Virus record (IMG/VR): IMGVR_UViG_3300031329_000009
Location: 1 to 46,179 of that record
Source: a virus
Length of the DNA: 46,179 bases
Strand: one strand, 5' to 3'
A program made the translations under genes and the position numbers. Of this stretch, positions 7,310-15,865 are shown piece by piece (the first letter of the stretch is position 1; every line of letters starts with the position of its first letter). Below the pieces are notes generated by a model. The model saw only the letters and a list, made by a program, of their open reading frames with translations, did not search any database and had not been told where the DNA came from.

Positions 7310-8232
7310 TAGACAAGGCTCCTGATGTCAATATCGAGAATTGTCTTCTCGGCATATTGGTACATGAAATTATAGCTGGAGAAGAAGCCGAGGTAGACAA
7401 GCTGATTATCGCCGTGCCGCGTGTCAAATGCCCAGACCGTTGGAATGCCTCGTTGATCGGCCAGCTTCTTTTCAAGGTAGGTCACGCGGAAACTATCAAC
7501 TGCAATTGCAGGTGTCGCCGTGCGCGAATAGCCGCGAATAACCGGGGTGGTTCGACCAAAGGAATCCTCGTTCAGCCGCGTAAAATCATTAATTCCAAGC
7601 GGAACCTCGTTAAGCGTAATGCCTAATACTTCAGAATAGCCGAATGCAATTTGCCCTACCGCCGCCGTGCTGCCCGCGTTGCTAACCGTAACGCTGATAG
7701 CCGCCGCTCCATATGGCGGCAAATCTGTAACGCAGAGATTGTCAATCGTAACAATTGGCGAAAAGAAATAAGTGTAGGCGTCAACAACGGCTGTATTATC
7801 CACCAAAGGAAACGTTCTATTGTAAACTTCGCCATCTGTCGGATCGGTCACGACAATTGTAACGCTTTCCCCAATTAGATTAAACAGCGAAACTGAATTT
7901 GTAATGGCGCCGGGCGTCACAACCCAAGTTGCGGATTCCGCCCGCGATGATTGGTTTTGAATATAGCCGTCAAATACAGACCAGCGGTTCGTGGCAAGCC
8001 CCTTTGTCCACCACACGCCTTGATTAGCTACAACTTCGGGATCGTTGCCTACGTTGGACCCTTGCAGGCTTGCGTAGATCACATGGCCCTTGATAACCTT
8101 GACGGGTGCATCATCCGCCGTCGCGGCATAGGTGGTCCCCACCGCCCACGCGTCAAAGTCATCCTCTGGCAATGTGCTGCTGGTCAACCGAGTGTCGGTG
8201 ATCGGCAGCACCGGGATCATCTTGGCGCTCAT
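7309..8232 (-). CDS. Tail protein following the tape measure, probable tail-tip component
   Basis: 307 aa. Start at 8232 (MSAKMIPVLPITDTRL) overlaps the tape-measure stop as TAATG. Residues 25-90 have W-A-V-G-T-T-Y and V-W-W-T-K-G-L segments like those of small carbohydrate-binding or fibre-docking modules. The rest is beta-rich with I-R-G-Y-S-R-T and a C-terminal V-Y-L-G-F-F-S-S-Y-N-F. Position between tape measure and fibres suggests a distal-tail or tip component. No family name can be given with confidence. Confidence 0.55.
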   Translation of the reverse strand: MSAKMIPVLPITDTRLTSSTLPEDDFDAWAVGTTYAATADDAPVKVIKGHVIYASLQGSNVGNDPEVVANQGVWWTKGLATNRWSVFDGYIQNQSSRAESATWVVTPGAITNSVSLFNLIGESVTIVVTDPTDGEVYNRTFPLVDNTAVVDAYTYFFSPIVTIDNLCVTDLPPYGAAAISVTVSNAGSTAAVGQIAFGYSEVLGITLNEVPLGINDFTRLNEDSFGRTTPVIRGYSRTATPAIAVDSFRVTYLEKKLADQRGIPTVWAFDTRHGDNQLVYLGFFSSYNFMYQYAEKTILDIDIRSLV

Positions 8233-11200
8233 TATGCGGCCTCCGTCTTGACGACTTCCCCGGCGGCGGTGCCGGGCGTGCCGATATTGTCCCACTTTTC
8301 GAGGATGTCATAGCTGCGGACGTTCGAGCGCGCAGTGCTCATGTTGACCTGCTTAAGCTCAGAAACCTGAGCCGTAAGACGTTCAACCTGCGCCTCAAGT
8401 CTGGATGTATCAAATAGCGACTTGCTGTTACTGGCGATCTGCGACGGCCCGGTGTATTCCAACTCAGGCCCGCGCTCGCCCACTATCCGCCAGCCGCCCG
8501 CGTGCGCGCCGCCGTTGGCAAGTTGAGGAATAACGCCAGTAATGGATTCAGCGGATCCGGCTATCATGGCGCGAATGTCAGGGATGCTTATCGTATCAGC
8601 CGCATTTTTCCAGAAGGCTAGACCCTTGGCGTCCGGCACGCGGCCAAGAATATCGCCGTATGCCTCAGTGATCGCTCGCGTGTTGCTGTCGATAAGCGAA
8701 TTTCCGGTAAACGATCCAGACAGATCGCCGCCGTTATACCCAACCATTGAACGTGCAGCGGCACTACCGGCGCCGCCCGCTGCTGCTGATGCCGCGCGGA
8801 ATTCCGACATAGCCGCCGCCAGAGACATGATGCTTTCGTCAATGCCAAGCAAGCCGTCGAGCTGCTGTTGAAGCAGGCCCACCTGCATTTCAGACTGCGA
8901 CCGCATGTTGTCAATTTGCTGCTCTAGCAGATTAACGGCCTGTTCGTCCGCGGTGAGCGCAAAGCCCGCTGTTTTTTCCAGCGCAGCAATGACCCCGGAC
9001 GTGATGCCAAAATCGCGGCGATAATCCTCCAAGGTCTCATACGTATCGGAGGACGGATCAGCGACAATGCTCAGAGCGTTTTGCAGCGCGTCCACGTCAT
9101 TAATCCGGCCCATGCCAACCAGAGATTGCAGGTACGCCGCAGCCCGGTCTTGCGACTGCCGCTGCGCATCGATGCTGGGAAATAAGCGGCTTTCGAGCGC
9201 GCCCTCTAAAGCGCTGGCGATTGCCCGAGAATCAGCCAAGCGTTCCCGCGCGCCGGTCAGGCTATCTTGCAGGCCGTCAATCGCGCTCTGGAATGTATCG
9301 CGTGTCGCAGCCATTTCCCGTGCAAAGGCGGCGTTTAGATCGGTTGTGGCTGTGGTGAGGGCTTGATCGACAAGGCGCTGCGAGGTTTCGGCGACCTGTT
9401 GGGCTGTACCGTTTATGAGCACAAACGCCCCGGCCACGTCTAACAGCGCGGCATAGGCGTTGCGCCCTGCCGCCGTTGTCAGGTCTTGCGCTTTTACAAG
9501 GGCCATAAATTCAGCATGAGTTTCTGGAATCGCCAGAGTTAACCCACCGAAGGCCGTTTCAAGATTTAAGGTTGCAAGTTCAACAGCCTTGGACCGTTGC
9601 TCAATTGTGGTCATCATGTTTGCAAAAACAAAGCCGGTCTTGGCACCGAATGCTTCTAATCCGCCCGCCAAGTCCACAAGCCTAGACGCCGCATCAGCAC
9701 CGCTCAGGCTGGCTTGCAGGGCCGTGCCATCAATTAAGTTTAAGGCTGTATTAACTCCGATAAGGCTACCACTGAGGCGCTCTAGCGTTTGGAAAGATGT
9801 TTCGCCTGCGCGCGTAAATTCACCGGTTGTCAGCACAAGGTCCGACATGCCCACGGCCAGCTTTTCAAGCTCAGCGGTCAGCTGCGCCTCGGTTTCCTCG
9901 GCACTCTGTCGGCTGCTCCAAATGGTAAAGCTGTCCCCGACAAAGCCGTCGATCGCTGCAGACGACAGGCCAAGCTGCTCAGAAAAAGCGCGTACTGACC
10001 CGCTGATGCCAGTCGCGGCGCTATCCAGAGCGGCCTGCTGTTCGGCTTCGAGAGGAGACATTACGGTTTTGTTGGACCGGAACGCGCCGCCTTTGAAGAA
10101 GTCCAAGGTTTCAACGTCAGCACCTTCGTCGGTGAAGCTGCCGCGAAGGCCTGAACCATAGAATTTGCGCTCGAAGCCCTTGCTTATTGCGAAAACGGCA
10201 GCCGCAACCGCTGCGACAGGCAAAGCCACGGCACCAATGGCCGCGCCTATAGAGGCCATGCTTGCGCCTGCCGCTGTCGCCGCTGCGGTCTGCGCGCCGA
10301 TAACGCCTGCCATGCTCGACAGGCCGCCGCTCACAAGGGCGGAGCCTGCCATGCCTACGCCAGCGCCAAGGCCGCCTAGCAGGCCGCTGACACCCATAAG
10401 GCTGCCACCAGCAGTCAGTGCCGCACCAAAGCCACCAGCGATGCCGCCAAGGCCGCCAATACCACCGCCGCCACCTGTGGCCGCCGATGCCGCGCCGCCC
10501 GCAACGCTGCCAGACGCGCCGAGGCTGATCAGGATTTTATTGCGCGCAGCCGTGGCGATCATCTGCGACAGCAGGCTTGTGAAGCTGTCTAGGATGGAAT
10601 TGGCAAAGCCCTTGAAGTCGCGGAGGCCGCCCGCGATGAAGTCGCCCCAAGCGGAGGCCACGTCGTTCACCATTGGGATCTGATCCGCCAGCCCGTCATT
10701 CAGCTTTTGCAAGGCAACATCATAGGCGCCCTGCGACAAGCCGTCCTCCATGCCCAGAAGATCGTTCAGGTTGGACAGTTCGGCGTTGTAGCGCTTGATC
10801 GGGTCAGCGTCAAATTCAAGGCGCTCGATTTCGTCGGCTAGCTTTGCGGCTTCCCTTTCAGCTTCCTTCATGCCCTTGGCGATAGCACTGCCCGCCGATG
10901 ATCCCGATGATCCGGCATCGTCTAAAGCGGATTGCAGAGCCTTGAAATTCTTGACCGCCTCGCGCTGCGCCGCACGCCCCTCCGAGGTGAGGATAACGGG
11001 CTGCGACATCGCAAGGTCTTCGTCTGCCATCGCGGGAGTGGTTGCGGAAAGTGCCAAAGCGCGACTCAAGGATATGCCAAGCCATTTGGCTAGATCAGCC
11101 GCGCTCGAAGCTGCACCATCAAAGTTAATCAGGCCGGACGCGCGGGCTACGCCGCCAGCGCTGTCTTCGGCGTCATCAAGAGATCCCCCCATGCCATCTG

Positions 11201-12875
11201 CGTCATCGGTAAGGTTTTGGATTGTTTCCCGCGCTTTTTCAAGAGACGCCCGCGCCGCGTCCACTTGGGCAGCAACGTCATACATAATCCCGCCGGGCTG
11301 ATTTGCGGTTTCAGCAAACAAGGCGTTGCCGTCAGCTTGTGTTTTCAAGAACAGAAGGTTGGCCTCAACAGTCGCGAGTGTCGTTTCTGCCAAAGCTTCC
11401 ATGTCTCGCGCTGCGCCCAAGACTGCTGCTTTGGTCGCTACTGATTTGTCGGTTGCGTATGTATCAAGCGCGGTGTTTAGGCCATCAACCGATTCTTTCA
11501 TCACATCGGTCACTGCCGCTGCAACGCCAGTGGTATCACCAATGTCTTGATACTTCCGGTACAGAAGCGTGAGTCCGGTGACTACCGCGACAAGGGGGAT
11601 AGCGTTCATTGCCAGAGCCATCGCCCCGGCAGCAGTCGCCCCGCCGAATAGAGAAACCGACAATGTGGTCAGGCCACTGATAGCCGCCGGAATGCTGCGG
11701 ACAGCCAAGATACCCAGCGAAATTGCCAGAGCGTCAGCGTTATCCGCTAGAAGCGCAACAACTTTAGCCGCCCCCTCAATAGCCGGGACCAAGACCGTCA
11801 ACAACATATCGCCAATGGTCAGGCCGATATTGTTCAGTCCCGCCATTGCCACGTTGAGGCGTTGCTGCATATCCTCGGACATTTTGTTAAAGGCTTTGTC
11901 GGTTTCGCCGACTTTGATGCCCATGTTTTCCATGATGGTGGTGTATATTTTGCCGGTCTGCCCAGAGAATGCCAGAGCCGCGCCAGCCGCTTCGGAAGAA
12001 CTGAATAGCAGGCTCATCTGCTCAACGCTGCCGCCAGTGGCAAGAGATACCTCGCCCATGAATTCAGCAAAGTTCTTACCCTGCAATCCAGCCGCGTTAA
12101 ATTCCAGTGACAACCCTTTAGCCAAATCCCTTGCTTGCTGTGACGGGTTAGCAATAGCGATCAAAGCCGCTTTAAGCCCAGTCACAGATTCAGCAGTGGA
12201 CAAGCCGCCGCGTGTTAAAGCCGCCACGGCGGCGGCAGTCTCATCAAACGAAAGTCCAAGTTTCTGAGCGAATGGTAACGCCTTACCGATTGAAGCGGAA
12301 AGTTCCTCAATCGTTGTTTTACCGCCCTTCATGGCGACAAAAAGGGCATCGCTGGCATCCGCCGCGCTTAAGTTTGATTCCTTGTAAACGTCCATCGCCG
12401 AAGTCAGAACATCTACCGCCGTCGTGACATCTGTGACGCCGCCGATTGCCAGACGGTTCGCCACGTCAAGAAGAACCGCCGCGTCCTCTACAGAAGCCGC
12501 GCCCGCGCTGATCGCCTGATAGAACGCATTGGCTTGTGCAGTCGCAGACCCGCCGTAGGTTGCGGCCAATCGCTTGCTGGCATCGTCCAGAAACGCAGTC
12601 TGCTTTGCCGTGCCTTCGATCAGCGTGCCGACCTCGGACAGAGCCGACCCAAATTCAAGCGCCTGCCGAGTAGCAGCCCCAAGGGAAGCCACTGCCCCCA
12701 CCGCAGCCGTTGCAGCCGCAGCCATTCCAGCAAACGCCAGTTTTGAAGACTTGCCCAGCCGCGTCGCTGCGCCCTCAGCGCTGCGTCCCTCCTTGCCGAA
12801 CTTGTCTAGGTCTTTGGTGGCAGTCCGCGCTTGGCTGCTGTCGATTTTTAACGCAAGTTCGGCGATATCGGTCAT
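8232..12875 (-). CDS. Tail tape measure protein, TP901-like
   Basis: 1547 aa, the largest protein. The N-terminal third carries the TP901-type core (A-F-Y-Q-A-I-S-A-G-A, S-A-M-D-V-Y, and S-S-E-A-A-G-A-A-L-A-F-S). Hydrophobic Ala/Gly/Val stretches near residues 45-70 and 365-450, and a long Gly/Ala-rich stretch around 795-905, are typical membrane-prone parts. The C-terminal region contains Y-G-D-I-L-G-R-V-P-D-A-K-G-L-A-F-W, a DUF4214-like motif. Tape measures set tail length and leave with the DNA; at about 0.15 nm per residue this predicts a tail near 230 nm (family rule, not measured). AAGGA lies upstream of the start, and the frameshifted chaperone gene ends 35 bases before it. Confidence 0.92.
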   Translation of the reverse strand: MTDIAELALKIDSSQARTATKDLDKFGKEGRSAEGAATRLGKSSKLAFAGMAAAATAAVGAVASLGAATRQALEFGSALSEVGTLIEGTAKQTAFLDDASKRLAATYGGSATAQANAFYQAISAGAASVEDAAVLLDVANRLAIGGVTDVTTAVDVLTSAMDVYKESNLSAADASDALFVAMKGGKTTIEELSASIGKALPFAQKLGLSFDETAAAVAALTRGGLSTAESVTGLKAALIAIANPSQQARDLAKGLSLEFNAAGLQGKNFAEFMGEVSLATGGSVEQMSLLFSSSEAAGAALAFSGQTGKIYTTIMENMGIKVGETDKAFNKMSEDMQQRLNVAMAGLNNIGLTIGDMLLTVLVPAIEGAAKVVALLADNADALAISLGILAVRSIPAAISGLTTLSVSLFGGATAAGAMALAMNAIPLVAVVTGLTLLYRKYQDIGDTTGVAAAVTDVMKESVDGLNTALDTYATDKSVATKAAVLGAARDMEALAETTLATVEANLLFLKTQADGNALFAETANQPGGIMYDVAAQVDAARASLEKARETIQNLTDDADGMGGSLDDAEDSAGGVARASGLINFDGAASSAADLAKWLGISLSRALALSATTPAMADEDLAMSQPVILTSEGRAAQREAVKNFKALQSALDDAGSSGSSAGSAIAKGMKEAEREAAKLADEIERLEFDADPIKRYNAELSNLNDLLGMEDGLSQGAYDVALQKLNDGLADQIPMVNDVASAWGDFIAGGLRDFKGFANSILDSFTSLLSQMIATAARNKILISLGASGSVAGGAASAATGGGGGIGGLGGIAGGFGAALTAGGSLMGVSGLLGGLGAGVGMAGSALVSGGLSSMAGVIGAQTAAATAAGASMASIGAAIGAVALPVAAVAAAVFAISKGFERKFYGSGLRGSFTDEGADVETLDFFKGGAFRSNKTVMSPLEAEQQAALDSAATGISGSVRAFSEQLGLSSAAIDGFVGDSFTIWSSRQSAEETEAQLTAELEKLAVGMSDLVLTTGEFTRAGETSFQTLERLSGSLIGVNTALNLIDGTALQASLSGADAASRLVDLAGGLEAFGAKTGFVFANMMTTIEQRSKAVELATLNLETAFGGLTLAIPETHAEFMALVKAQDLTTAAGRNAYAALLDVAGAFVLINGTAQQVAETSQRLVDQALTTATTDLNAAFAREMAATRDTFQSAIDGLQDSLTGARERLADSRAIASALEGALESRLFPSIDAQRQSQDRAAAYLQSLVGMGRINDVDALQNALSIVADPSSDTYETLEDYRRDFGITSGVIAALEKTAGFALTADEQAVNLLEQQIDNMRSQSEMQVGLLQQQLDGLLGIDESIMSLAAAMSEFRAASAAAGGAGSAAARSMVGYNGGDLSGSFTGNSLIDSNTRAITEAYGDILGRVPDAKGLAFWKNAADTISIPDIRAMIAGSAESITGVIPQLANGGAHAGGWRIVGERGPELEYTGPSQIASNSKSLFDTSRLEAQVERLTAQVSELKQVNMSTARSNVRSYDILEKWDNIGTPGTAAGEVVKTEAA

Positions 12876-12910
12876 TTTTTAATTCCTTGCGCAATCATTA
12901 TTTGTGCGAA

Positions 12911-13761
12911 CTATTCGCCCGTAACCGCCTTGACCGCTCTTGCCGTCGAGGCGTCGAATATCTCAAGATCACGCTTGGATTTAGGCCAATCCCATGGCGC
13001 ATCCGTGCTGCGATTGTTCGAGCGATGATACTCTCCGACATAGGCATCAGAGGCCAGCAATGCCGCGTCCACTTCATACGGCGACATGAGACCGCAGGTT
13101 GCGGCGACAAAGTCCATGATCTGCCCGGCGGAAATAGAAGCGACGGCACCCTCGCCGCGTGAGGCAAACAGGCCAACCCGGCGCAGGACGTAGGCCGCAT
13201 CGAATAGACCCCCCTGCTCGGGCAGGATATGGGGCGCGCGATCTAGCTGGATCCAACGCACGGGAGCCTTTTCAGAGTCCGCGCATTGCAGCCAAGCAAG
13301 TTGGCGCGCCCACAATATCAGGCGGTCTTTGTCGCCTTGGTCTTTTTTCCGGCAGATGTGATCTCCAGATCAACAGCCGTTCTCAGTGACTCCAAAGCGG
13401 CGAATAGCGCTGTCTTATTTTCAAGGCTGCACTTCACCAGCTTGCCACCGTCTTTCAGGTTCCAGCTGTCGCAGCAGCGCGCCAGCAGCTCGGCTGTGCG
13501 CCCGTCGCCTTTGATGATTTCCGCGTCAAGCTCATCCTCGGTCATATCGCTGTCAGCTTCTGCATCGGCCTTGTCTGCCCGCGTCGATTTAATGTGCATC
13601 TTGCGCACAGACTTCTTGAAGCGCGTGCCGTTGACCGGGTGCATCGTCAGCTCAAGCTGGCCATCGCTGCCGTCTTTGAAGCCAGCTGGCTTGCAGAGAA
13701 ATGCCTCTAGGCTGTCGTCGATTGCCGAGGGCTGGCCAGTCAGTTTTGCGAAGTCAGTCAT
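12911..13761 (-). CDS. Tail assembly chaperone G-GT fusion made by -1 frameshift
   Basis: Product of about 283 aa, made if ribosomes slip one base back at A AAA AAG (13348-13342) near the end of the shorter chaperone gene. After the slip the frame reads D-Q-G-D-K-D-R-L-I-L-W-A-R-Q-L-A-W-L-Q-C-A-D-S-E-K and continues to 12911. The downstream frame has no ATG near its beginning, only a TTG at 13315, which supports entry by frameshift. In lambda and most long-tailed phages the G and GT proteins coat the tape measure before tube assembly, and both sit just upstream of it, as here. The frame after the slip also contains L-L-A-S-D-A-Y-V-G-E-Y-H. Confidence 0.85.
13318..13761 (-). CDS. Tail assembly chaperone, short form (G-like)
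   Basis: 147 aa. Starts MTDFAKLTGQPSAIDDSLEA with AAAGGAA eight bases upstream. Acidic middle (E-A-D-S-D-M-T-E-D-E-L-D-A-E), basic end (A-G-K-K-T-K-A-T-K-T-A). It precedes the tape measure and follows the tube gene, as chaperone genes do. The slippery heptamer lies in its last codons (G-K-K). A hairpin terminator at 13791-13821 separates it from the tube gene, which would lower chaperone levels relative to tube. Confidence 0.8.
   Translation of the reverse strand: MTDFAKLTGQPSAIDDSLEAFLCKPAGFKDGSDGQLELTMHPVNGTRFKKSVRKMHIKSTRADKADAEADSDMTEDELDAEIIKGDGRTAELLARCCDSWNLKDGGKLVKCSLENKTALFAALESLRTAVDLEITSAGKKTKATKTA
13342..13348 (-). promoter_or_regulatory. Programmed -1 frameshift site AAAAAAG
   Basis: On the minus strand the heptamer is A AAA AAG in the zero frame (GGA AAA AAG), the same slippery sequence as E. 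coli dnaX. Slippage joins the chaperone frame ending at 13318 to the open frame ending at 12911. Position is about 30 bases before the zero-frame stop. I did not identify a clear downstream pseudoknot. Confidence 0.85.
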
Positions 13762-13790
13762 GTGATAAATTCCTTTGGTTTTGGTTAAAA

Positions 13791-13821
13791 GGCCGCATTG
13801 GTTAACCACGCCAATGCGGCC
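13791..13821 (-). terminator. Hairpin terminator after the tail tube gene
   Basis: Perfect 11-bp arms (ggccgcattgg at 13791-13801 and its complement at 13811-13821) around a nine-base loop. On the minus strand the stem is followed by TTTTAACC. It lies between the tube gene and the chaperone start and probably causes partial termination so that tube protein exceeds chaperone. Confidence 0.7.
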
Positions 13822-13867
13822 CTATCCGTCAAACGCCAGGAGGAAAGAAACCGGCGCGTCGGGATGC

Positions 13868-14320
13868 TTACGCAGCTACCTTGATGTGCTTGCGGTAAAA
13901 CTCGACCGAGACGTTAGCCATCAGGACGCTGCCAATGGCCGCCTCTGGGACGTAGGATGTGATGATGGCGAGGCGGTAGTAGACGGTCCCATCCTTCAGG
14001 GTGAATTCCAGAGCCACCTTTTTGCTGGCATCAGCGGTAGCATCCGCAGCGGCCTCCAGCTTGGCTTGGCCCGTGTCCGATGTGTCGTAACCGAACATCA
14101 GGGAACCCGACCCGGCGCGCAGAATATCGCCGAACTTTTCTTCTTCGCCGGTGCTCAGGTCGTCAAAGGCCGCCGTGTCGAAGATGCCTGCCATGGGCGG
14201 AACGTCAGATAGCTTGCCGCTGGCCGTAAACGTCAGGCCGCCAAAGCCTGAAGCGTCGTGTGTCGATGGCAGCGTGTCGGAAACGCCAACAGTGATGCCG
14301 ACAGAGGATTGTAGAGCCAT
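13868..14320 (-). CDS. Major tail tube protein
   Basis: 150 aa. Starts MALQSSVGITVGVSDTLP after a strong AGGAGG. Pattern of a tube protein: G-F-G-G-L-T-F-T-A-S-G-K-L-S-D-V-P, long beta-prone stretches, and V-A-L-E-F-T-L-K-D-G-T-V-Y-Y near the end. Its place just before the chaperone and tape measure is where tube genes lie in siphoviruses. Forms the hexameric rings of the tail. Assigned mainly from size, context and composition. Confidence 0.78.
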   Translation of the reverse strand: MALQSSVGITVGVSDTLPSTHDASGFGGLTFTASGKLSDVPPMAGIFDTAAFDDLSTGEEEKFGDILRAGSGSLMFGYDTSDTGQAKLEAAADATADASKKVALEFTLKDGTVYYRLAIITSYVPEAAIGSVLMANVSVEFYRKHIKVAA

Positions 14321-14397
14321 GTGAGTGGCCTCCTATAATGATTGGGATTGATCCCGGCCTAACCCCAGTCATGGGAAGCGACCTGCCGGGTAGGCCG

Positions 14398-14655
14398 CTA
14401 TTCTTGGACGGGGCTTATCCCGTCAACGAACTCGACCAGAACCTCGCCATCGGCCACGGTCGCGTCGTAAACGATACCAGTGTAGGTCACGCCATTTTCC
14501 AGCTTGAGCAAAAGCGGCGCGCCGATCTGTGGAGCCTCGCCGTTATAGATCACGGCGGGATAGTTTTTATCGCCGCGCGCGATTTTAATCAGGCGCACGG
14601 GTTCGATAATTTCAGGGGCTTTGGATTTGCGCTTTCCCAGCGGCACCACGGGCAT
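14398..14655 (-). CDS. Small structural-region protein, unknown
   Basis: 85 aa from ATG at 14655 (MPVVPLGKRKSKAPEIIEPV), with GAGGG just upstream. A TTG-initiated form from 14667 is possible. Basic N-terminus, then beta-prone sequence (Y-T-G-I-V-Y-D-A-T-V-A-D-G-E-V-L-V-E-F). Lies between tail terminator and tube genes; no family recognised. About 75 bases of non-coding sequence follow before the tube gene. Confidence 0.5.
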   Translation of the reverse strand: MPVVPLGKRKSKAPEIIEPVRLIKIARGDKNYPAVIYNGEAPQIGAPLLLKLENGVTYTGIVYDATVADGEVLVEFVDGISPVQE

Positions 14656-14663
14656 TTCTACCC

Positions 14664-15011
14664 TCAATAGCTCGTGAGGGTGGCAACAATGTCGTCGCCG
14701 CCATCAATGGTTACAACGCCCTGCAGATATGCGGAAATAGTGTCCATAGGAATGGCGACCACTGCGCCGTCTGCAATCGATGCGAGCGTGAGGCCAGCCG
14801 TGACCGGTACGGCGCCAATACCGGGGACTGGAACAGTCGTGCCGCCCGCTCCGTCAATCTTGGGCGTAAGCGCGCCGCCAGAGGCGTTGCGCAAAGTTAG
14901 GACTTGGCCCCGGCCCGGAAGATAGACAAGCGTGTCCGAAGCCCCGAGCGTGGTTTGGGTTACGACGCGCGCGCCGCTGCCAGTGAGGAGTGTTGCTGCA
15001 ATAACTGCCAT
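14664..15011 (-). CDS. Beta-rich structural protein, unknown
   Basis: 115 aa. Starts MAVIAATLLTGSGARVVTQT. Gly/Thr/Val-rich throughout with little charge, ending G-V-V-T-I-D-G-G-D-D-I-V-A-T-L-T-S-Y. The composition is that of a virion surface or decoration domain. Context: between the tail terminator and tube genes. Function not assigned. Confidence 0.5.
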   Translation of the reverse strand: MAVIAATLLTGSGARVVTQTTLGASDTLVYLPGRGQVLTLRNASGGALTPKIDGAGGTTVPVPGIGAVPVTAGLTLASIADGAVVAIPMDTISAYLQGVVTIDGGDDIVATLTSY

Positions 15012-15026
15012 GATTTTATGTCCTGA

Positions 15027-15431
15027 TTATGTGTTTAAAGCGGAGTAGCGGATCGTCAGGGGAACGCGCCAATCTGCACCGTCGCGGAACCCGCTAGCGA
15101 TATTGGCGGGCTGTTCAATTGTTATAAGCCCGCCGGTAATTGGAATGGTCAGCGCCTGCGGAAACAGATCCGAGACAGCATTGGCATAGTCATTGGCTGC
15201 ATCATCGCCAGCGCCAAACTTGACGACAACAACAACGGCCATCAGCCCCGTTTCCTCGATCACATCAGCCGACAGCATCGGGCCGGTGCGGGTCTGCGAG
15301 GGGAATAAAACCTCAAAATATGGGCGGGCCATTGCGCCTTGCGGCTCATATGCAGGCCAAGTGCCGAGCAGGCCCGTGCCACCCGCCGCAAGTCGCCCCG
15401 TGAGTGCGTTGTTTATGTCGCTGCGCTTCAT
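15027..15431 (-). CDS. Tail terminator-like protein, DUF4128
   Basis: 134 aa. Starts MKRSDINNALTGRLAAGGTG and has P-Y-F-E-V-L-F-P, E-E-T-G-L-M-A-V-V-V-V-V and a central A-N-D-Y-A-N-A-V-S-D-L-F-P-Q helix, the pattern of DUF4128 tail terminators. These cap the tail tube and join it to the neck. The start overlaps the gp10-like gene stop as ATGA (15428-15431). Confidence 0.65.
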   Translation of the reverse strand: MKRSDINNALTGRLAAGGTGLLGTWPAYEPQGAMARPYFEVLFPSQTRTGPMLSADVIEETGLMAVVVVVKFGAGDDAANDYANAVSDLFPQALTIPITGGLITIEQPANIASGFRDGADWRVPLTIRYSALNT

Positions 15432-15865
15432 CCCAGTTCCGCCCTTGCTTTTCTGACGGCGCCCTTGACGTAGCCCTGCCAACCCGCTGCCGCGACATCG
15501 ATCCAGTACGTGCCGGGCACGCCGTTTGCGCCGTAGTGGACCGCCTCGGCGTATTCAGCGCCGCTGCCCTTGCCACCCCATGCAAACCTTGCCGTGTCGC
15601 CTGCCGTCATTTGCCCTGCGACAAAGGCGAAGCTGGTCGCGCCAGAGATTGCCGTGCTGCCGTTCAGGCTCGACTGTAGCGACGAAGCCAGGGCGTTTAA
15701 GTCGCGCGGGATCGTGCCTTTGACCCGACTGCCACCGCGATTGATGCCCGGCACGATTTTGATGTCAGCCACCAAGTCATTTGTGGCTTGCGAAACTACT
15801 GCGTCTATAACCTTTTCGGTCTTAGTGACCCACTTGGGAAGGTCAGCGAAACTGTACGTGGTCAC
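15428..15865 (-). CDS. HK97 gp10-like neck/tail completion protein
   Basis: 145 aa. Features of the HK97-gp10 family: an N-terminal helical part (W-V-T-K-T-E-K-V-I-D-A-V-V), an S-R-V-K-G-T-I-P-R-D-L segment, and the late A-E-Y-A-E-A-V-H-Y-G motif, followed by a C-terminal helix. It works at the head-tail junction. Coupled by ATGA on both sides. Confidence 0.65.
   Translation of the reverse strand: MTTYSFADLPKWVTKTEKVIDAVVSQATNDLVADIKIVPGINRGGSRVKGTIPRDLNALASSLQSSLNGSTAISGATSFAFVAGQMTAGDTARFAWGGKGSGAEYAEAVHYGANGVPGTYWIDVAAAGWQGYVKGAVRKARAELG

Noticed and set aside
10165-10683. Long plus-strand open frame, Pro/Ala-rich
   Set aside because: Antisense to the Gly/Ala-rich part of the tape measure; composition is that of a shadow frame.
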